From assembly GCF_020497125.1 (NCBI RefSeq), contig NC_059079.1:6789053-6853052 (forward strand): a DNA stretch of 64,000 nt, in the 5' to 3' direction. This document shows positions 32,008-42,860 of this stretch, piece after piece. The stretch comes from Mauremys mutica (lineage: Eukaryota; Chordata; Testudines; Geoemydidae). Under the pieces are notes generated by a model. It did not search any database. It was not told the DNA's origin and worked only from the letters and a program-made list of their open reading frames with translations. Position 1 is the stretch's first letter. Each line of letters opens with the position of its first letter. A program made the position numbers and the translations under genes.

Positions 32008-32284
32008 TCTGTTTCTCAGTCGCGCTAAGGCCCCCTTTGTACTGCTCTGGCAGTGTCAGAAGGGGATGGAAATGACCCCTAAGAACACTGCCTGCACGGA
32101 GGGACTCCCGGGCTAGAGTCGACCTGATGTAAGTGGAGTTCTTGCCCCCAGCCACCATGCTAAGGGGCATGTCAGGGGACCGTCCATTGTGCACTGCACT
32201 GTGAGTGTTCTTTGACTCCCAGGCCTCATAAGGGGCCATGGGAAACAGAGCATAAATTAAGGTAACAAGGAGATTGCTCTAAAG

Positions 32285-32570
32285 GGGGATGTCTACACTG
32301 CAGCTGCGAGCGAGCCTCCCCTGGGTAGACTCACACTAGCAGGGCTCGAGCTAGTGTGCTACAAATAGCAATGCAGATGCTCCAGCTTGGGCAGAAGCTC
32401 AGGCTCTCAGGCTCACCCGACCCCCTAAGCTTCAGAGCCCAGGCCGGAACAGCCACGTTGCTGCGTTAGGCACGTTACATTGAGCTATGCTAGCGCTAGC
32501 TTGAGCCTGAGAGTGGCGCTCTGCCTGCTTGGGCTGGGAGGTTCTCTCCCAGTGGCAGTGCAGACGTGCC
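32285..32570. mobile_element. MITE with ATGTCTACACTGCAG / CAGTGCAGACGTGCCC ends
   Basis: The left end GATGTCTACACTGCAGCTG and right end GGCAGTGCAGACGTGCCC are inverted copies. The interior has repeated GCTCGAGCTAG and GCTAGCGCTAGC palindromes and GCTCAGGCTCTCAGGCTC. It belongs to the GTCTACAC-end group. Confidence 0.65.
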
Positions 32571-32675
32571 CATGTATGTTTCTAGGGGCAGGCAAAGCCT
32601 ATGGGGAGTGCACAGGTATCGTAAAATCAGCTTTGGTCCCACTAAAAGGTATTTGTGGTTCCCAAGGACTCCTGA

Positions 32676-32888
32676 GCAGAGCTGATTGGGATTTTGGAAC
32701 TTTGAGTGATTTTCTGACAGGAAATGTAGTTTCCACAAAATCAAAAATATTCCAAGGGAACATTTCAATTTGGCTGAACATATTCAATTTTCTGTCAGGA
32801 AAACTGAAACACAAGATTTTATTTCAGGGTGGTTCGACCCCAATCGAAATATTGTGGACTGTTGACCTGACCCAACATGTATTTTTGA
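32676..32888. repeat. AT-rich interspersed repeat
   Basis: It begins AGAGCTGATTGGGATTTTGG and contains CATTTCAATTTGGCTGAAC, CAATTTTCTGTCAGGAAAAC and TATTTCAGGGTGGTTCGACC. Member of the AGAGCTGGT family with a decayed right end. Confidence 0.5.
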
Positions 32889-32891
32889 GTC

Positions 32892-33167
32892 AGTTCAACA
32901 TTAAATTATGTTTCCCTATTGTGATGGATTGCCTCCTGGGAGCTATAGTTCAAGCACCCATTCTCTCTGGGCGCTCTGGCACGACTACATCTCCTGCAAT
33001 GCAGTGCAGTCTGTCCTCTAACTGGGTGTATCATGGGAGTCACGACATCAGCGAAGTCGTCTCGCCAGGGAGCCTGGCCCATGGAGGAGAATGCATCAGG
33101 CAAGCTATACTACAACTCGCCAGGAGGCAATGTGCCACCATAGGGAAATCTGGTTTAATGTTGAACT
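32892..33167. mobile_element. Foldback/MITE with 48-bp imperfect inverted ends
   Basis: AGTTCAACATTAAA opens it and TTTAATGTTGAACT closes it exactly inverted. The match extends, with mismatches, through TTTCCCTAT and ATTGCCTCCTGG over 48 bases. The interior has CATGGGAGTCACGACATCAG. No target duplication was found, so the class is open. Confidence 0.75.
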
Positions 33168-33173
33168 TAGGGG

Positions 33174-33312
33174 GGTAGGGATAGCTCAGTGGTTGAACAT
33201 TGGCCTGCTAAACCCAGGGTTGTGAGTTTAATCCTTGAGGGAGCCATTTAGGGATCTGGGGCAAAAACCTGTCTGGGGATTGGGCCTGCTTTGAGCAGGG
33301 GGGTCACTAGTA
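33174..33312 (+). mobile_element. tRNA-like-headed SINE (GGATAGCTCAGTGG type)
   Basis: GGGATAGCTCAGTGGTTGAAC (A box) and GGGTTGTGAGTTTAATCC (B box) give a tRNA-like head. GATCTGGGGCAAAAACC and GGGGATTGGGCCTGCTTTGAGCAGGGG follow. The full family continues into a CR1-like tail (see 56927), which is lost here. It is not a functional tRNA: the acceptor stem does not pair and the element continues past it. Confidence 0.75.
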
Positions 33313-33404
33313 ACAGCATTCCTGATTCCCAGGATAAAGTCCCCTCTCTTGTAAGTATGAATACATTTACAGTTAGCCATATTACAATGAATATTGTTGA
33401 CTTG

Positions 33405-33905
33405 TGCTCACCAAACAATCCAGATTGATCTGTATCAATGATCTGTCCTCTTTGTTATTTATCACTCCCCCAATTTTTGTGTCATCTGCAAACTTAATCA
33501 CTAATGATTTTGTTTTCTTTGTGGCCATTGATAAAAATGTTAAATAGCATAGAGTCAAGAACTGATCCCTATAGTACTCCACTGGAAACACACCCACTCG
33601 GTGCTAATTCCCTGGTTACAATTGCATTTTGAGATCTATCAGTTAGCCAGTTTTTAATCCATTTAATGTGTGCCATGTTAATTTTATATCATTCTAGTTT
33701 TCTAAACAAAATATCATGCAGTACTAAGTCAAATGCCTTAGAGAAATCCATTATATTAATGCTATTACCTTTATCAGCCACGCTTGTAATATCATCAATA
33801 AAAGATATCAAGTCCTTGGCTTCCAATCTCTTCTTGCAGCAATGCCCAGTATCAGATGCATGGCTAGCTCAATTTTTATGCGACTAATTTCTGCACTCCA
33901 TCCTC
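33405..33905 (-). mobile_element. CR1 LINE fragment (reverse transcriptase region)
   Basis: The minus strand encodes FADDTKIGGVINNKEDRSLI followed by a broken frame, which is CR1 ORF2 around the catalytic FADD box. The plus strand continues with GATCTATCAGTTAGCC, TTAATCCATTTAATGTGTG and GCCTTAGAGAAATCCATTA, reverse complements of upstream reverse-transcriptase text. Unlike 38376-39305 the catalytic box is intact here, but the frame is only 71 codons long. Truncated at both ends. Confidence 0.8.
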
Positions 33906-35240
33906 CAATCATTTACTTGTGAGTTCAGGAGGAGTACAGTATAGATTAATAATATGCACAGTATGATACTATACAGATTTTCAATTACACCAGGTTGAAA
34001 AGGAATTGCTCCTCAACACTTCACCACCTCATGCCCCAGCTCTCATTGTAAAACACTCCTTAGTGGCTTCATGAAGCCATGTCCACCATCGCATTTGTGG
34101 CATCAAGCCATCCTGTGGACACTGCATATATTAACAGGAAGCGCTGAGGCAGGAGGAAGTAGGCTAGAGAGGTCTATGGTCAAGTCTAAAAAACATTCAG
34201 AGGCTCCAGGGTTCTCCTTACCTTCTTTCTTTTAATGGAGCAGTTCTTCCAAGGAATTCCTACACTTTTCCTCTTGACTTCAAGATATGGACATTTGCTT
34301 ATGTTACTGCTTGGCCTCGCTGCTGTAATAGACCCAAGCTTGTTCTTGCCACTCGCTGAATTTATTTGGCAATGCTCACGCCTCTTCATTTCATTAGCAG
34401 ATCGGGATGGAACGTTTATAAAAGGGCAATAAAAGCGAACAGACTATTGCTCCCAGACAAAATTATTTAAGTCATTTAAGTGAGAAGGGATCCAGAAACT
34501 GGCTGAAGTGCATCAGGCATCTGCTAAAATCATTATCACTTGAGTAAAAATTATCTGTAAATTTCCACTTTTGCATCGGGAGCTGCAGTGTAACATGGGC
34601 TGCGATGCCATTTTTCCACCGATTAGGAAGTCTAACAGCTGTTCCGTCTCGCCCCACACTTTGCTTATCCCTCCCTGTAGCTTTTTCTGCTGACTCGTGC
34701 TATAGATGCTGAAACATGTATGGTGCATCCCAGGCTTGGTGATTTTTTTGTGCGTGGTTGTGAGCCCATTCCTGCTCTGCCCAAGGATGAATTACCAGTA
34801 CCTTAAATCAGCATCTTTTATCCTGCTTAATTTGTTTCTTAGCTGTATTTTTCCCCCTTTTAAACCTGTACTCTAGGTTTTCAGGAATAGGCCCAGTGCT
34901 AGATACTTTGGCAACTTGCACCACTGCTGTGTGGTGTGGGGCTGATATATTTAAAAGGACAGACCCCCTTGGAACTATCCCAGCTGGTGGGGAAGTGGTA
35001 AGTGTTTTATAAATATATATATATGTATATAAAAAAATTACTCCCATATTTTGTGGAAAAAATCTGATTTACTTGTATAGTGGCTTTTGAACCCTGCTGC
35101 TTCTAGCTCTGTAGGGGTGCAGGGGGAGCACCCTTAAAGGGGCAGAGCACCACAAAGCTGTCCCAGCTGGTGCAGCCGGACAGCTAGGCAGGAGTCATCC
35201 TTAAAAAATAAGATGACATAGGTGGTTAATTATCATGTGG
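33906..35240. other. Unassigned, mostly unique sequence
   Basis: 34440-34760 shows no repeat hallmark. A TA-rich microsatellite lies at 35013-35035 (ATATATATATGTATAT). No gene is recognised. Confidence 0.4.
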
Positions 35241-36286
35241 ACCAGGTTCTGACGTCAACAGCGTAAATCCACCGGGGTCAATGGAGTCACACTGGCAGAA
35301 GGAGAGAAAAGGCAGGCCCACTGACACTTTCCTGATTTGTCTCTAAAGTAACATGTGGTCCCTGGGTTTTGGGTGGGTCTGAAGTATTTTGACCAATAGC
35401 AAGACCGCAAGTGGCAGGTGTCCCCGAGGAGATAAAATGCAGAACAGCTGATCTTTGACAGGTCATATGACTTTCAGAATGTTTAGAAGTGCAGGGAGTG
35501 TTTGTACTTGAAAACGATTTTGATAAAATGAGCAGTAGGGTTGGCTGTAATTAATACACTGACTTAAAAGATTACCATGCCTTTCAGCTTTCTAGTGGAG
35601 TCTTATACTTGATTCCTGCATCCCTGGTAGTAGAAAACTATACATAAATGCCATTCATCTTGCAAAAAGGGAGATGGTTGCAGGAAAGGATTCTTTGTAT
35701 CTTAATTTTAAAGAAGTTTTTAATTATCTGAGCAACTATCTGTTTAAAAAGCAAAGAAAGAAAGAAAGAGTTTATTACCTAGCATTATCCCTAATGAAGA
35801 TAAGCAATCAGACGGCAAGGGGCTATGATTCATTTTAAGGAGGAAAGTGTTATTTATTCTCTTCCAGATTGTTGCAGGGAGATAGTAATATGAAGACATT
35901 AAAAAAGGAAAAAAAACACTAAGGAAAAAAGGGTGATTTATCTAAATGCACAGTAATGCCAGATGTACTGTACCTCAGTTTGTGTCTTAAACTACTACTT
36001 TAGGAGTTACTAAAATTAGAGAACTTTTATTTTTCATTTACCAATGCTGTATTTCATTGAACAGAAGCTTTCTGTTAAACCAAACCAGATGATGTTTTAA
36101 ACTAATACTAATTGATTCCATTCCTGAAGTTCCTATTGGTAGCAAGTAAAACAGCTCCCTGACCCAGCTGGTAAATGTAGATTTTAGGATTGTCAATGTA
36201 TTTTAACTTCTCCTTTGCATTTACAGTAACCACACACTCACATGTGGGCCCCGATCGTCCCCTCCCACAGAAAAAAACATGGAGGG
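35241..36286. other. Unassigned AT-rich sequence
   Basis: (AAAG)n at 35752-35770. 35240-35300 may be a decayed palindromic repeat (TAAATCCACCGGGGTCAATGGAG). Otherwise nothing. Confidence 0.4.
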
Positions 36287-36520
36287 GAGGAAGGATGGTC
36301 TAGTGGAAGGGACCCTGGACTATGGCTGGCTTCAGTGCTTCCCCAGACAGAGCCTGCCTGCCTGGGAGCTTAGCCAAGTCACTCAGCCTACCCTCCTCAG
36401 TTCCCATCTGTGAAATGAAAATGACAACTTCCTTCCCTCCAAGGGATGGTGTGAGGGTAAAATCCATTAATGACCGAGGTGCTTTGTTGCTATAGTGGTG
36501 AGGGCCATATAAATAGGTAT
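36287..36520 (+). mobile_element. tRNA-derived SINE, near full length
   Basis: GGATGGTCTAGTGGAAGGGACCCTGGAC (A-box region), CTTAGCCAAGTCACTCAGCC, CTCAGTTCCCATCTGTGAAATG, GGTGTGAGGGTAAAATCCATTAATG and GGCCATATAAATAGGTATC follow in family order. Confidence 0.85.
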
Positions 36521-36559
36521 CTTGCCATCCTGTCAAGGGGATAGGTTAACCCCTCCCAT

Positions 36560-36650
36560 GATTTAGTTGGGGATTGGTCCTGCTTTGAGCAAGGGGCTGG
36601 ACTAGATGACCTCCTGAGGTCCCTTCCAACCCTGAGATTCTATGATTCTA
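36560..36650 (+). mobile_element. CR1 3' end or CR1-tailed SINE end
   Basis: GGGGATTGGTCCTGCTTTGAGCAAGG, GGCTGGACTAGATGACCTCCTGAGG and CCTTCCAACCCTGAGATTC, ending TATGATTCTA. The first block also occurs in the SINE at 33174, so this could be either a CR1 or the tail of that SINE. Confidence 0.8.
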
Positions 36651-36825
36651 CATGAAAAGGCTGCAGGGTCTACCACCCAAAACTGAACAGGTCCCCCCGG
36701 CTTCATCGTAACAGGACTCGTTGGTTGGGCCTACCTTCCAGAAAAAAACGGTAATCAACATGAGGCCGATGGATGATTACTTTGCAACTTCAGGGCCAGG
36801 CCTAAAACAAATGTAGCCAGTCATG
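36651..36825. other. Unassigned short gap
   Basis: Nothing recognised. Confidence 0.4.
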
Positions 36826-37213
36826 CTTTAAACCAGTGGTTCTTAACCTTTACTGCAGCCTACCCCCCTTTGGTTCTCAAAAATATGGTCTCGCAGCCCT
36901 TATCAAAAATCGTTGAAGTCGGTCAGTTCTTTAAACCTAGATATATCATAACTATAGAATGAAAGAGAGAGAATTGTATATTTATTTTAATTTTGCAGTT
37001 AAAATTGAATGCAGTAATTGTTAAAAAATGTATTATGTTAATAAATGCATAGGTTTGATGACACAAAGTAGTTGCACGTAAGTGCCTGTGCTTAATTTGT
37101 GTTTTCGATGATTTACCGTCTGAAAAAATCTGGCCTGTCTCGCACCCCCAGAAAGGGCTTCTCGCACCCTCAGGAGGTGCGTGCGCCCCAGGTTAAGAAC
37201 CACTGTTTTAAAA
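36826..37213. mobile_element. hAT-type non-autonomous transposon
   Basis: The 372-bp element (36834-37205) begins CAGTGGTTCTTAACCT and ends AGGTTAAGAACCACTG, a perfect 16-bp inverted repeat. Flanks CTTTAAAC and TTTTAAAA agree at 6 of 8. The interior is AT-rich and non-coding. Confidence 0.9.
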
Positions 37214-37243
37214 GAACCAAACAACAAAACCCCAGTGCATATT

Positions 37244-37300
37244 GGGACTAGGGTGTCCAGATACGAAGTGTGAAAAAAGGGGACACTTTTTTAAATCTAA
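37244..37300. mobile_element. Fragment of the CTAGGG(T)-CCAGAT MITE family
   Basis: GACTAGGGTGTCCAGAT and GTGTGAAAAAAGGGGACAC match one end of the small element seen at 61311-61434. Only one end is present. Confidence 0.5.
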
Positions 37301-38198
37301 GGGTGTGACTATATTTTAGTCCATGGGATCTTGAAATGGTCAATCTATTCAGCTCTCCAACATAAGGTTCTATATTGGGAACACTGACAGGTAATGAGGA
37401 GCTATGATATTAATAAATGTGGCTGTGGAACTGTCCTGGATTTTAAAAATGTATATATTTACAGATTGACATAGTTGAAGAGTGGAATAAAACTCAACTG
37501 GCCACTTATGACAGAGATGAAACAGACATGAGACAAGGAGATCTTTCCAAATTGTCTTTCTTTGATAGAGTATTACAAATAAGCCTGTAAAAATGTTTTC
37601 CATTTCGAAAGAGACGAAATAACATTTATTTACTTCATGTCTACCCATCCTTTCCTCTTCCACACACATATCTGTGCCACAACCTCAAGACATGCTTCGT
37701 TGACTTTTATATTTGAGAGTAAAGGTTTCAATTATAAATGTTCCGCAAAAGAAGAAGAAAAAATATCTAGGCCATTAAATAAGGCAGGTTTGAAGAACAG
37801 ACATGAAAACTTATCAGGGAAAGTGTCTGTTTATGCACATCATATGTCTTTCATGATTTCGTTTAACATATAGAGCATTTGGGGAAAGGAGAGATGTTGC
37901 CCTTTACAACCTAAATTTGACTCATTCTTAACAATGGATTGTGGCAAACCAGAAGGAAGGATTTGTTTTCTTTATTTGACTCGCACAGTAAACACAAAGC
38001 CAGCCTAAAAACATTTCTGTTTCCTATTTCTTCATTGCTTTCCTCCCAATTGCTTCGTTATGAGATGTTACAGCAGTGATGAGCAGTGCCACTAGAGTTA
38101 AAGGACTTGGTCGGCTTTCATCCTTCCATCCATCATGTCCCCAGGGGGAGAATTGTGTGTGCAGCCTACTGTTTGTTTTGATAGGATTTCTTATATGT
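37301..38198. other. Unassigned AT-rich sequence
   Basis: No recognisable element or gene. Confidence 0.4.
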
Positions 38199-39310
38199 CA
38201 TAGAATCATCGAAGATTAGGGTTGGAAGAGACCTGAGAAGGTCATCTATTCCAACCCCCTGCTCAAAGCAGGATCAACCCCAACTAAATCTTCCCATCCA
38301 GGGCTTTGTCAAGCCAGGTCTTAACCTCTAAGGAAGGAGATTCCACCACCTCCCTAGGTAACCCATTCCAGTGCTTCACCACCCTCCGAGAGAAATAGTT
38401 TTTCTAATATCCAACCTAAACCTCCCCCACTGTAACTTGAGACCATTGCTCCTTGTTCTGTCATCTGCCACCACTGAGAACAGCCGAGCTCCATCCTCTG
38501 TGGAACCGCCCTTCAGATAGTTGAAGGCTGCTATCAAATCCCCCCTCACTCTTCTCTTCTGCAGACTAAACAAGCCCAGTTCCCTTAGCCTCTGCCCCAG
38601 CCCCCTAATCATTTTCATTGCCCTCCGCTGGACTTGCTCCACATCCTTTCTGTAGTGTGGGGCCCAAAACTGGATGCAGTACTCCACATGTGGCCTCACC
38701 AGTGCTGAATAGAGGGGAATAATCACTTCCCTCGATCTGCTGGCAATGCTCCTACTAATGCAGCCCAATGTGCTGTTAGCCTTCTTGGCAACAAGGGCAC
38801 ACTGCTGACTCATATCCAGCTTCTCGTCCACTGTAATCCTCAGGTCCTTTTCTGCAGAACTGCCGCGTAGCCAGTCAGTCTCCAGCCAGTAGCAATGCAT
38901 GGGATTCGTCCATCCTAAGTGCAAGACTCTGTTGAACGTCATCAGATCCCTGTTGAACGTCATCAGATTTATTTTGGGCCAATCCTCCAATTTGTCTAGG
39001 TCACTCTGGACCCTATCCCTACCCTCTGGAGTATCTATCTCTCCCCCCAGCTTCGTGTCATCTGGGAACTTGCTGAGGGTACAATCCATCCCATCATCCG
39101 AATCATTAATGAAGATGTTGAACAAAACCGGCCCCATGACCAATACCTGGGGCACTCCACTTGATACTGGCTGCCAACTAGACATTGAGCGGTTGATCAC
39201 TACCTGTTGAGCCCGATGATCTAGCCAGCTTTCTATCCACCATACAGTCCATTCATCCAATCCATACTTTATTAACTTGCTGCCAAGAATACTGTGGGAG
39301 ACCATGTGCC
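38199..39310 (-). mobile_element. CR1 LINE, 5' truncated (about 1.1 kb)
   Basis: On the minus strand it runs from CACATGGTCTCCCACAGTATTC to the 3' end, which the plus strand shows as CATAGAATCATCGAAGATTAG, GGTTGGAAGAGACCTGAGAAGG and CCAACCCCCTGCTCAAAGCAGG. It covers the last two thirds of the reverse transcriptase and the 3' untranslated end. The 5' border is near 39310, where text of another repeat begins. It is the longest and best-preserved CR1 in the window. Confidence 0.95.
38376..39305 (-). pseudogene. CR1 ORF2 reverse-transcriptase fragment (309 codons)
   Basis: CR1 ORF2 encodes an APE-type endonuclease and a reverse transcriptase. This frame starts inside the reverse-transcriptase fingers (MVSHSILGSKLIKYG). 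Residues 50-70 carry SGVPQ-V-GPVLFNIFIND with the glycine-serine of the motif replaced. Residues 80-88 carry FPDDTKLGG, with proline in place of the usual alanine before the catalytic aspartates. A 21-bp tandem duplication repeats LMTFNR at about residues 115-127. The thumb (SALVRPHVEYCIQFW) is clear. Near 38400 a lost base shifts the frame: the family sequence continues in another frame ([16 protein letters not shown]), while this one ends in SLGGW. The frame is open but the enzyme is truncated and altered, so it is not functional. Confidence 0.9.
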
Positions 39311-39324
39311 CTATGCTCTGGGTT

Positions 39325-39660
39325 TATCTGAGAGAAGGCAGGTTGAAGTAGTACAGCTGGCACTTGAAGTGGAAGATGGGGAGGTTTGGGATGATCTTTA
39401 GTGCCTGTGGGAGTTTGTTCCTCAGTCTGGAGGAACCCCCAAGAATGCTCTGTCTTCTGCTTTACCCTCATAGTCAAAAGTTCCATTGTGACAGAGGAGC
39501 AGAGCTGTCAACTGTGGTCCTCATCTCAGATATTTAGGTGAGCCTTTAGGTCTTCTGGGCCCAGACCATTGCATGTCTTGAGGATAAGGACTGAGATCTT
39601 GAACTTGATATGCTATAGGCAGCTAGTGTACAGAGTGGAGGACAGAGATTGAACTCAATC
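39325..39660 (+). mobile_element. LINE-3'-end-like repeat, copy 1
   Basis: CCTGTGGGAGTTTGTTCCTCAG, CTTTAGGTCTTCTGGGCCCAG, CATTGCATGTCTTGAGGATAAGGAC, CTTGAACTTGATATGC and GGCAGCTAGTGTACAGAG follow the order of a vertebrate interspersed repeat (GAGTTCCATAG...TGAACTG...GGAAGCCAGTG). The copy at 47505-47870 is its relative. Class not assigned. Confidence 0.5.
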
Positions 39661-39667
39661 TGAAAAG

Positions 39668-40300
39668 TAAGTCTGTCAATTAATCGCAGATAATTCATGC
39701 AATTAACGCAAAACAAATTAAGTAGATAAAAAAAATACTCGCGATGAATAGCAATTTTAATTGCACTGTTCAACAGTAACAGAACACCAATTTAAATTTA
39801 TTATAAATAGTTTTGGATGTTTTTCAACATTTTCAAATATATTTATTTCAATTACAATACAGATTACAAAGTGTACAGTTCTCACTTTATATGATTTTTT
39901 ATTGCAAATATTTGCACTGTAAAAAAGATAAACAAAAGAAATAGTATTTTTCAATTCACCTCAGACAAGTCCACTTAGTCCTACTTTTTATTCAGCCAAT
40001 TTCTAAGACAAACAAGTTTGTTTACATTTATGGGAGCTAATTCTACCTGAAAGTGAGAACAGGTGTTCACATGGCACTGTTGTAGCTGGCAATGCAAGGT
40101 GTTTACGTGCCAGATAGGCTAAACATTCGTATGCCCCTTCATGATTTGACTTGTAGTCCCTAAAAATTTGCATTGTTTTGTTTTTGAGTGCAGTTATATA
40201 AAAAAAAATCTACATTTGTAAGTTGCATTTTCATGATAAAGAGATTGCCCTACAATACTTGAATGAAGGTGAATTGAAAAATACTATTTCACAATCTACC
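39668..40300 (-). mobile_element. Rearranged hAT transposon remnant with transposase C-terminus
   Basis: The left end CTGTCAATTAATCGCAGATAATTC matches the CTGTCAA...ATCGC end of a hAT family widespread in reptiles. On the minus strand, 39985-40115 decodes with breaks to LPATTVPCEHLFSLSG, the hAT-type C-terminal dimerisation region, then NKLVCL in another frame. From 40150 the text switches to sense orientation (GATAAAGAGATTGCCCTACAATACTTG). GAAATAGTATTTTTCAATTCACC (39938-39960) recurs inverted at 40268-40290. The copy is therefore internally rearranged and dead. hAT transposase cuts and pastes the element; only a fragment of its gene remains. Confidence 0.7.
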
Positions 40301-40659
40301 CCCAAGTCTGGGGAAAGATAAACCTACTCAGACTTCAATCTGAGCTTGATCATGATTGGCTTTGTGTGTGTATCACTTTGGAGAGAACCAGAAAAAAAAT
40401 CTGTTCAGTGGGATAGAAAAAAATGCTTAGAGGAAAAAAAAATCCTCTCTGTATACATCTATGGGCTACATCAGAGTGTCACTTCCCTAAGTCTCTTCCT
40501 CCATAAATTTCTTCCATGCACGGTGGTTCATCTCAAGGATTTTAAACTGTCACAGTAGGAGAAAAAAATGTGGTGGGCGCTCCTTTCTCCGTGACTGTAG
40601 ATTCTACATTCCTTTTGATCTGACTAATAGCTAGGTATTGTCATTATTTATTTATTTGT
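40301..40659. other. Unassigned sequence
   Basis: Nothing recognised. Confidence 0.4.
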
Positions 40660-40728
40660 ATCGTATTCTGGTGCTTGGCTTTACCAACATATAACAAAAA
40701 GTCTCTGCCCCAAAGAGCTAACAAACTA
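40660..40728 (-). mobile_element. L2 3' end fragment
   Basis: AAAAAGTCTCTGCCCCAAAGAGCTAACAAAC is the reverse complement of the L2 TTAGCTCTTTGGGGCAGAGAC block; GTGCTTGGCTTTACC precedes it. Confidence 0.6.
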
Positions 40729-41282
40729 AGGCTTGGTCTACATGCAATTTTTGTAGCAGTGTAACTATGACAGTTATGGATGTGGTATAGTTAAACAGGT
40801 ACAACCTCTACTGTAGGGCTATGTCTACACTACCCGCCGGGATCGGCGGGTAGTAATCAATCTATCGGGGATTGATTTATCGTGTCTCATCTAGACGCGA
40901 TAAATCGATCCCCGAATCAACGCCCTTACTCCACCTTGGCAGGAGGAGTAAGCGGAGTCAATGGCGGAGCCGCAGCAGTCAACTTGCTGCCGTGAAGACA
41001 CCCAGGTAAGTCAAACTAAGATACTTCAACTTCAGCTACATGAATAGCGTAGCTGAAGTTGTGTATCTTAGATCGATTCCCATCCCCCCCACCCCAGTGT
41101 AGATGAGCCCTAGATGCAGTTATATTGGCACCTTTTACTGGTACTTGTTTCCTTTCCCTTGTAAGAATATACTGGTGTAAGGTGCAGTTATATTGATATA
41201 ATTGCATACATATATTGGGGGAGTTGTATCACTTTAACTATACTGATGTAGAGATACAACTTTTGCGTATAGATAGAGTTGG
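40729..41282. mobile_element. MITE split by a second MITE
   Basis: The outer element is 40729-40815 plus 41112-41282. It begins GGCTTGGTCTACATGCAA and ends TTTTGCGTATAGATAGAG, imperfect inverted ends, with TGTAACTATGACAGTTA and TAACTATACTGATG inside. The inner element at 40816-41110 separates the halves. Confidence 0.6.
40814..41112. mobile_element. TA-flanked MITE with nested stem-loops
   Basis: GGGCTATGTCTACACTACCC and CCCCAGTGTAGATGAGCCC are inverted ends, flanked by TA on each side. The inside is a series of hairpins: CTACCCGCCGG/CGGCGGGTAG, GGGGATTGATTTATCG/CGATAAATCGATCCCC and AACTTCAGCTAC/GTAGCTGAAGTT. Same family as 43646-43920 and 50217-50506. It lies inside another MITE. Confidence 0.8.
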
Positions 41283-42860
41283 AAGGATTAGATTTTTTAT
41301 TGGCAAATGTTGGTAAAGACTGATTTCGCCGTAGACATGCAAACGGACAAAAATATTTCCATCAATAATAATCAAAATGTACAGACAAGCAAAGAGGAAT
41401 GCTCCTTGAGAACTTCTTAGAATGTGACTGAAAGATACTTATTTGGTATATTTTGACATGTGATGTTGACAACTTGTGTTTTAACGGTTATAAAGCTTTA
41501 ACTTTTTGAATCTCTGCCTCTACTGTCATTAAGTAATTATTGACGACGATGCCATCATTTTTCATAACTGTAAAAATTGAAATTGATAAAAATAGAAAAC
41601 ACTTAGTGCTCATATTGCTATGCCACTGTGAAAATGTCAATCAATAAAATAAAAAATGAACATTAATAACCGTCCATATTATACATGGCCTTAGTGTTAG
41701 AGGAGATAACAGGTGGACATATGGGAAAGCACAAGGTAATTGATTATGATCAGTACAATAAGCAGTGGGCACAGCACACCAGCTACCTGAACCATATTAT
41801 GATTTTGAAGACAATGAACCCAAAAGAAAGCAGACATTCCACGTGTAGATCATTTCCATTTCTTCATCCACTCTGTTAGGTCTTCATCTTGCGCCTAATC
41901 AAGGACCAGGATTGGGCCCACCTATAGTAAATAGGTTTGTCCAGGAACCTCCAAAATGCTTCTAAACAGCCTTGATCTTTGGAAGGCTTTGGACATAAAT
42001 TCGGGCCTGAGCTCCAAGGCTCAGATATGTGCCTAAAACATTTCTTCTGTAGACTGTTTGGAATAGAGAGGGTTTTTTTTTTCATTTTAAGATAATAAAA
42101 ATCAGGGTAATTTAATAGGGCCCTTGGTTGGGTAATTGCCAAGAAAAGAAAAGCAGACAATCCATGTAGGCTGAGTGTGTGCTTTTTCTTTGCTAGTGTT
42201 AAATATTGTTTGGATTATTCACCGTATAAACATTAAATAATGTAATTTTGAATCCAGGTCCCAGTAGGGATTTAAATGTGATTGGTAAAGGATTAAGATA
42301 TTAGCGTAATAATGCAGTATCAAAAAACTGCAAATTCCTTCTGTGTTACTTAAGCGTTTTCTGATCAAACCCATTGGAGTGGGTTTTTTTTTTAATGGCT
42401 GTTTCATGCAGTAATAAAACAGTGGAGGAATATAGCAAAGTTTTTCTGTTTGTAAAGTGGGCAAGGCAGATACTGTGGGTCTAATCCAATGGACTTTGAC
42501 ATCAAGGGAAGTCAATGGGCCCTGAATTTTCATTTCCATTTAGAAAGAACCTAGCACACCTTGAGTATTAAAAGAAACTCTCTCTCTCTCTCTTTCTGTG
42601 ATGCTTGTAGTCCTTTGGCACATACAGTATATTTACATCTACAGTGTCTTCACATGAGGAGCCTGTATAAAGTACAAACAATAAATAGTATATATGGATT
42701 TTCAAGGAAGATAAAGAGCACTCCAGCTCGCTGGTTTTATATTACATTAAGATAGAAGTGTATTTGGTATGTTTAACACGGGATGCATGTATGCACGGGA
42801 GGTAAATATAGCTATATAGGGCCTGCATTTCAGAGATGCCAAGCACCCACAACTCTCATT
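41283..42860. other. Unassigned AT-rich sequence
   Basis: A short (TC)n lies at 42578-42594. 42480-42530 may be a piece of the palindromic repeats (GGTCTAATCCAATGGAC...GTCAATGGGCC). No gene recognised. Confidence 0.4.

Noticed and set aside
32480..33178. 232-codon plus-strand frame
   Set aside because: It crosses a MITE, an AT-rich repeat and a foldback element; openness is by chance across unrelated pieces.
33178..33250. tRNA gene candidate
   Set aside because: It has A and B boxes, but the acceptor and anticodon stems do not pair well and the sequence continues into a SINE body.
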